NCBI RefSeq assembly: GCF_949628215.1 | Contig: NW_027441219.1 | Location: 124,001 to 188,000 of the forward strand | Length of the DNA stretch: 64,000 bases | Direction: 5' to 3' | Source: Phalacrocorax aristotelis | Taxonomy: Eukaryota; Chordata; Aves; Suliformes; Phalacrocoracidae | Shown here: positions 57,414 to 64,000 of the stretch, one piece after another | Numbering within the stretch: the first letter of the stretch is position 1 | How the letters are laid out: every line of letters begins with the position of its first letter | The notes under the pieces: generated by a model | What the model was told of the DNA's origin: nothing | Database searches by the model: none | The model's input: the letters and a program-made list of their open reading frames with translations, nothing else | Position numbers and translations under genes: made by a program

Positions 57414-57941
57414 TGTAACCAAAGCGATGAAATCAGCCAACCAGAGACGGTGTTCCATTACGGGAACATGGAGCGTACGAATCAGCGCACCTGTCGATCT
57501 GCATTTTAGTCCCTAGGCGATCGTTAACGTCAGCAGAACAACAGACAACGTGCTTCTGTCAGAAAAGGACGACAAAACGCGGTTTCGTGGAGCGGACTGA
57601 GAGAACTAGCCAAGACTGCCAAGATTAACAGCCAAGAAGGTAAAAGGCAATTCTGGCAGGGGGAGATCGCGACCACCGACTCACGGACCACCACCGAGCC
57701 TGCGCAGCGATTTACATACGGAACGAGCAAGTTTGTACCGATCAGCAGACAGGACAATAATGAATACGTATGAATACGTAAAATTTTGATCTACAAATTG
57801 AACGGGAAAGGTGCGTGAGGTACGCACGCCAGGAGGAGCGATCCCCCGTGCATCCGGCGCCGTGAATAAAGAATGCCTGCTCTTTAATACTAAATTGGTC
57901 TTGAGGAGTTGTTTCCGATTTTACCGCGTTTTTCGGTAACA
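57414..57941 (+). mobile_element. Solo LTR, ERVK-like, right array
   Basis: 528 bp, AATAAA at 57865-57870. No private difference was noticed relative to the LTR at 54351. Confidence 0.75.
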
Positions 57942-60476
57942 CAGGGAGTCAGACCGAGAGAGCCAGAGAAAGACAAAAATACCGACAGGCTACAGGACAG
58001 AGCAGGAGGAGTAAAAAAATAAAAACGGAGCCAGAGCCAGGCAGAGAGAGGCGGAGAAAGAACAAGTAGCCACAGGCTACAGGACAGAGAGAGGGAGGAC
58101 TGAAAAGACGGGGAGGCAGGGAGCCACTCAGAGCGAGACGGAGAAAGAAGGTGCGGGGGGGGCGCAAAAAAAAAATAATTTTGCAGCAGGTAAGGAAAGA
58201 GAGGGGGCCGGGGGAGAGACAGGGAGGGCCCAGGACGTACAAGAGAGGCAACGGGGCCCCACTGGCCCAGGACTCACCGCGACTCTCGCTCTCAGCGCTG
58301 CTGGCACAATTTAGCCGTTCACATGCTTCTTTCCCCTCCTCTCCTCCCTGCCTCTTCTGCAGCTCCAGACTCTAGGCCGACCTCCACCTGAAGAGAACAC
58401 GGGGGTGTCTTACAGCTCTTACGAGATGAGGCTTCCTAGGCACGTAGCCTAGCTCGCTCGTGCACTACACGCCCGTACCGAACTGCGGGTTCCAACTGTG
58501 GGAAGAAGGGGGAGTCCTTGGGGGCTACGGCATTTCTCTTCCTAACTAACCGTTACACATGACAGAGCCCTGCTTTCCCAGAAACAGCTCAACACCTGCC
58601 CGCCGAAAAGGAGGAGCGAATTAATTCCTTGCTTTGCTTCCACGCACAGCTTTTGCTTTACCTATTAAACCGTCTTGATCTCAACCCATGATTTTTCTCA
58701 CTTTTACCCTTCCAGCTCTCTCCCCCAGCCCACTGAGGGTGGAGCGAGCAAGCAGCTCCCTGGTGCAGAGTTGCCAGCTGAGGCTAAGCCACGGCACGCG
58801 CTTGTCCCGGTTTGGCAGGGAACGGACCGTCCGTCGCCTGGCTCCTGGAGCGACGGGCTGCTGGGCAGAGGGGGAGGCCACCAAAGGTGACGAGCAGGGC
58901 ACAGGACAGTAGGAGGAGAGAAGAGCAGCATCCGGCTGGACGGGGGCGGGGGGGGCGTGTGTGCGTGTAGTGAGAAGGCACGAGGCAGGGAACAGGACGG
59001 CCAGAGGAGGACAGGGAGCCTGACGGAGGTGGAGATAAAAGCAGCAGAGAGAGGGGAAGAGCAGGACACAGACCAACAAAGAAGGATGAGGAGCAGGCTG
59101 GAGACGCACAAAGAACCTGGGGCAGGCAGCACGACAGCGAGGGAGGAAAGAAGAACAGGGGCAGGAAGCTGGACCGAGCGAGATGGAGACAGACAAGATA
59201 AGCGACAAGAACAGGGCAGAAAGGGAAGAATGAAGCCACGGGGACAGGGAGCCGAGACGGCCAACGACGGAGGGAAGGGGCCGGGGAGGGAACACCACAA
59301 AACAAACCATGGGGCTACGTGGTACAGAGCATGAGAAGGCAGAGAATTAACAATTAGGGACAGGGAGCCAGAAAAACAACAAAAAAAACACCAAAACAAA
59401 GGGAGATGGAGAGCAAAAGGAATCGCAATGCGTACAGAGAGAAGAGAGAAACAATTCTAAAAGAGGGTCACGGGGAAGCCAGAGACAGCAAGATGGAGAA
59501 AGGACAGAAGCTACAGGCTACAGGGCAGAGAGGGAAGAATTAATGAATAGACGCAGAGAGCTGGGCAGAAAGAGGTGGAGAAAGGCTGAAGATCACACGG
59601 CCAACAGGGAAGAGAGAAGAGAGGGAGGAATTTTAAAAACAGGGGCAAGAAGCCAGAGAGAGGGAGAAAGAGGCAACAATAAATGGGGACAAGCCACAGG
59701 GCAGCGAGGAGGGAATCGATGAATAAGAACAGCAGACCAAAGAGAACACAATGTAGAATGGAAAAAAGGAACAGCGGCCTACAGGGAAGGAGGAATTAAA
59801 GATCAGGCACTGGGAGGCAGACAGAGACACATGAAGAAACAAGTGGGGAAAAAAAAAAAAAAACCAACAACGGCAACGGGCTACAAAGACAGACAGAGAG
59901 GGAAGAAATAAAACGTCGCAGCAAGGAGCTGGACAGAGAGAGATGAGGACAAACAAATAGCACGGGTCTACGTGACAGAGAACGTGGAATTAGAACACAG
60001 AGAGAGGGAGCCGGACAGAGAGAGAGGCCGAGAGAAAAACCTAGACGGGCTACAGCGGGCAGAGGCAGGGATTAAAACCTAGGGACAGGGAGCTGGACAG
60101 AGAGAGACGGAGGTCACAGGGAACAGCGGTGGCTGCAGGAAGAACAGGAATTCACAAATAGGGAAAGGGAGCTCGACAGAGAAGAACTCAGAAAGGCAAG
60201 AACAGTAGCAGGGTGCAGAGCAGAGCAGACGAATGAAAAAGCGCGGGGGGAGCGTTGAGGCAGACAGAGAGAGATTAAGAAAAAAGTCACGGGCTACGTG
60301 GCAAAGCAGGAGGAATTCAGAAACGGGGATGGCAACCAAGGGAGAGTGAGCTGGTGAAGGACAACGGGCATTCCAAGTGAGGGACGGGGAGCTGGGAAAA
60401 GCGAGGCAGAGAAAAACAGAATCACAGAGAGAATCACACAAAGCCAAAAAAGAAGAAACTGAACAACAGGAACAGG
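57414..60476 (+). repeat. Macrosatellite short unit R5 (3063 bp)
   Basis: Nearly identical to R4 and R6. Private change GGGAGAAAGAGG near 59662. Carries AGGTGACGAG and GGAATTCAC. Confidence 0.93.
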
Positions 60477-61004
60477 TGTAACCAAAGCGATGAAATCAGC
60501 CAACCAGAGACGGTGTTCCATTACGGGAACATGGAGCATACGAATCAGCGCACCTGTCGATCTGCATTTTAGTCCCTAGGCGATCGTTAACGTCAGCAGA
60601 ACAACAGACAACGTGCTTCTGTCAGAAAAGGACGACAAAACGCGGTTTCGTGGAGCGGACTGAGAGAACTAGCCAAGACTGCCAAGATTAACAGCCAAGA
60701 AGGTAAAAGGCAATTCTGGCAGGGGGAGATCGCGACCACCGACTCACGGACCACCACCGAGCCTGCGCAGCGATTTACATACGGAACGAGCAAGTTTGTA
60801 CCGATCAGCAGACAGGACAATAATGAATACGTATGAATACGTAAAATTTTGATCTACAAATTGAACGGGAAAGGTGCGTGAGGTACGCACGCCAGGAGGA
60901 GCGATCCCCCGTGCATCCGGCGCCGTGAATAAAGAATGCCTGCTCTTTAATACTAAATTGGTCTTGAGGAGTTGTTTCCGATTTTACCGCGTTTTTCGGT
61001 AACA
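60477..61004 (+). mobile_element. Solo LTR, ERVK-like, right array
   Basis: 528 bp, AATAAA at 60928-60933. A private CpG loss, GGAGCATACG for GGAGCGTACG near 60534. Confidence 0.75.
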
Positions 61005-63538
61005 CAGGGAGTCAGACCGAGAGAGCCAGAGAAAGACAAAAATACCGACAGGCTACAGGACAGAGCAGGAGGAGTAAAAAAATAAAAACGGAGCCAGAGC
61101 CAGGCAGAGAGAGGCGGAGAAAGAACAAGTAGCCACAGGCTACAGGACAGAGAGAGGGAGGACTGAAAAGACGGGGAGGCAGGGAGCCACTCAGAGCGAG
61201 ACGGAGAAAGAAGGTGCGGGGGGGGCGCAAAAAAAAAATAATTTTGCAGCAGGTAAGGAAAGAGAGGGGGCCGGGGGAGAGACAGGGAGGGCCCAGGACG
61301 TACAAGAGAGGCAACGGGGCCCCACTGGCCCAGGACTCACCGCGACTCTCGCTCTCAGCGCTGCTGGCACAATTTAGCCGTTCACATGCTTCTTTCCCCT
61401 CCTCTCCTCCCTGCCTCTTCTGCAGCTCCAGACTCTAGGCCGACCTCCACCTGAAGAGAACACGGGGGTGTCTTACAGCTCTTACGAGATGAGGCTTCCT
61501 AGGCACGTAGCCTAGCTCGCTCGTGCACTACACGCCCGTACCGAACTGCGGGTTCCAACTGTGGGAAGAAGGGGGAGTCCTTGGGGGCTACGGCATTTCT
61601 CTTCCTAACTAACCGTTACACATGACAGAGCCCTGCTTTCCCAGAAACAGCTCAACACCTGCCCGCCGAAAAGGAGGAGCGAATTAATTCCTTGCTTTGC
61701 TTCCACGCACAGCTTTTGCTTTACCTATTAAACCGTCTTGATCTCAACCCATGATTTTTCTCACTTTTACCCTTCCAGCTCTCTCCCCCAGCCCACTGAG
61801 GGTGGAGCGAGCAAGCAGCTCCCTGGTGCAGAGTTGCCAGCTGAGGCTAAGCCACGGCACGCGCTTGTCCCGGTTTGGCAGGGAACGGACCGTCCGTCGC
61901 CTGGCTCCTGGAGCGACGGGCTGCTGGGCAGAGGGGGAGGCCACCAAAGGTGACGAGCAGGGCACAGGACAGTAGGAGGAGAGAAGAGCAGCATCCGGCT
62001 GGACGGGGGCGGGGGGGGCGTGTGTGCGTGTAGTGAGAAGGCACGAGGCAGGGAACAGGACGGCCAGAGGAGGACAGGGAGCCTGACGGAGGTGGAGATA
62101 AAAGCAGCAGAGAGAGGGGAAGAGCAGGACACAGACCAACAAAGAAGGATGAGGAGCAGGCTGGAGACGCACAAAGAACCTGGGGCAGGCAGCACGACAG
62201 CGAGGGAGGAAAGAAGAACAGGGGCAGGAAGCTGGACCGAGCGAGATGGAGACAGACAAGATAAGCGACAAGAACAGGGCAGAAAGGGAAGAATGAAGCC
62301 ACGGGGACAGGGAGCCGAGACGGCCAACGACGGAGGGAAGGGGCCGGGGAGGGAACACCACAAAACAAACCATGGGGCTACGTGGTACAGAGCATGAGAA
62401 GGCAGAGAATTAACAATTAGGGACAGGGAGCCAGAAAAACAACAAAAAAAACACCAAAACAAAGGGAGATGGAGAGCAAAAGGAATCGCAATGCGTACAG
62501 AGAGAAGAGAGAAACAATTCTAAAAGAGGGTCACGGGGAAGCCAGAGACAGCAAGATGGAGAAAGGACAGAAGCTACAGGCTACAGGGCAGAGAGGGAAG
62601 AATTAATGAATAGACGCAGAGAGCTGGGCAGAAAGAGGTGGAGAAAGGCTGAAGATCACACGGCCAACAGGGAAGAGAGAAGAGAGGGAGGAATTTTAAA
62701 AACAGGGGCAAGAAGCCAGAGAGAGGGAGAGAGAGGCAACAATAAATGGGGACAAGCCACAGGGCAGCGAGGAGGGAATCGATGAATAAGAACAGCAGAC
62801 CAAAGAGAACACAATGTAGAATGGAAAAAAGGAACAGCGGCCTACAGGGAAGGAGGAATTAAAGATCAGGCACTGGGAGGCAGACAGAGACACATGAAGA
62901 AACAAGTGGGGAAAAAAAAAAAAAACCAACAACGGCAACGGGCTACAAAGACAGACAGAGAGGGAAGAAATAAAACGTCGCAGCAAGGAGCTGGACAGAG
63001 AGAGATGAGGACAAACAAATAGCACGGGTCTACGTGACAGAGAACGTGGAATTAGAACACAGAGAGAGGGAGCCGGACAGAGAGAGAGGCCGAGAGAAAA
63101 ACCTAGACGGGCTACAGCGGGCAGAGGCAGGGATTAAAACCTAGGGACAGGGAGCTGGACAGAGAGAGACGGAGGTCACAGGGAACAGCGGTGGCTGCAG
63201 GAAGAACAGGAATTCACAAATAGGGAAAGGGAGCTCGACAGAGAAGAACTCAGAAAGGCAAGAACAGTAGCAGGGTGCAGAGCAGAGCAGACGAATGAAA
63301 AAGCGCGGGGGGAGCGTTGAGGCAGACAGAGAGAGATTAAGAAAAAAGTCACGGGCTACGTGGCAAAGCAGGAGGAATTCAGAAACGGGGATGGCAACCA
63401 AGGGAGAGTGAGCTGGTGAAGGACAACGGGCATTCCAAGTGAGGGACGGGGAGCTGGGAAAAGCGAGGCAGAGAAAAACAGAATCACAGAGAGAATCACA
63501 CAAAGCCAAAAAAGAAGAAACTGAACAACAGGAACAGG
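60477..63538 (+). repeat. Macrosatellite short unit R6 (3062 bp)
   Basis: Private GGAGCATACG in its LTR (60534). Carries AGGTGACGAG and GGAATTCAC. R4-R6 are the most homogeneous block of the window. Confidence 0.93.
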
Positions 63539-64000
63539 TGTAACCAAAGCGATGAAATCAGCCAACCAGAGACGGTGTTCCATTACGGGAACATGGAGCG
63601 TACGAATCAGCGCACCTGTCGATCTGCATTTTAGTCCCTAGGCGATCGTTAACGTCAGCAGAACAACAGACAACGTGCTTCTGTCAGAAAAGGACGACAA
63701 AACGCGGTTTCGTGGAGCGGACTGAGAGAACTAGCCAAGACTGCCAAGATTAACAGCCAAGAAGGTAAAAGGCAATTCTGGCAGGGGGAGATCGCGACCA
63801 CCGACTCACGGACCACCACCGAGCCTGCGCAGCGATTTACATACGGAACGAGCAAGTTTGTACCGATCAGCAGACAGGACAATAATGAATACGTATGAAT
63901 ACGTAAAATTTTGATCTACAAATTGAACGGGAAAGGTGCGTGAGGTACGCACGCCAGGAGGAGCGATCCCCCGTGCATCCGGCGCCGTGAATAAAGAATG
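63539..64000 (+). mobile_element. Solo LTR, ERVK-like, cut by window end
   Basis: First 462 bp of the eleventh copy. The window ends just after its AATAAA (63990-63995), so the array continues beyond the window. Confidence 0.75.
63539..64000 (+). repeat. Macrosatellite unit R7, cut by window end
   Basis: Only the first 462 bp (LTR) are in the window; allele pattern as R3-R6. Confidence 0.9.

Overview
The window reads as bird nuclear DNA, GC-rich and probably from a microchromosome or another repeat-rich region. The main reason is a retroviral LTR (10372-10958 and 42899-43462) whose 5' end, ATTAAA signal, Ctctccccca-type tail and CCACGGCA-type end match a widespread avian ERVL-type LTR as I remember it; no repeat search was run. 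I find no confidently identifiable protein-coding gene. Nearly every long open frame is open on both strands in low-complexity or tandemly repeated DNA.

Layout. (1) 1-13748: left macrosatellite array of head-to-tail units of about 3.06 kb. (2) 13749-13917: fragment of the long-unit segment at the array edge. (3) 13918-40449: a largely single-copy block with CpG islands (17255-18460, 19300-20460, 25690-26210), a 60-bp GC minisatellite, a strong CTCF-like site, a 2.7-kb minisatellite of NRF1-like and CTCF-like motifs (26280-28920), two paralogous copies of a flanking segment (14360-15065 and 29030-30455), an AT-rich cryptic repeat, a decayed 1.05-kb tandem duplication carrying exon-like relics, and a few candidate exons. 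(4) 40450-64000: right macrosatellite array, running off the window.

The macrosatellite comes in two forms. A short unit (about 3,060 bp) holds a complete 528-bp solo LTR of ERVK-like appearance, a purine-rich tract built of diverged subrepeats of about 80 bp, and only the 3' half of the ERVL-type LTR. A long unit (two copies) carries about 2.0 kb more: a CpG-island segment with a 62-bp tandem array of ZNF143-type motifs (three copies in one, four in the other) followed by the missing 5' half of the ERVL-type LTR. Because the second LTR is whole only in long units, the short unit is best read as a deletion derivative. Sequence directly downstream of each long-unit segment belongs to a distinct variant lineage; the window begins in that variant, so a third long-unit segment probably lies about 0.6 kb to the left.

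There is no operon-like cooperation to describe. The plausible biology is chromatin and transcription: LTR promoters with a strong splice donor 246 bp downstream, purine-rich transcripts, ZNF143/NRF1/CTCF motif arrays, and concerted evolution of the array. Functional statements are inference unless marked as seen.
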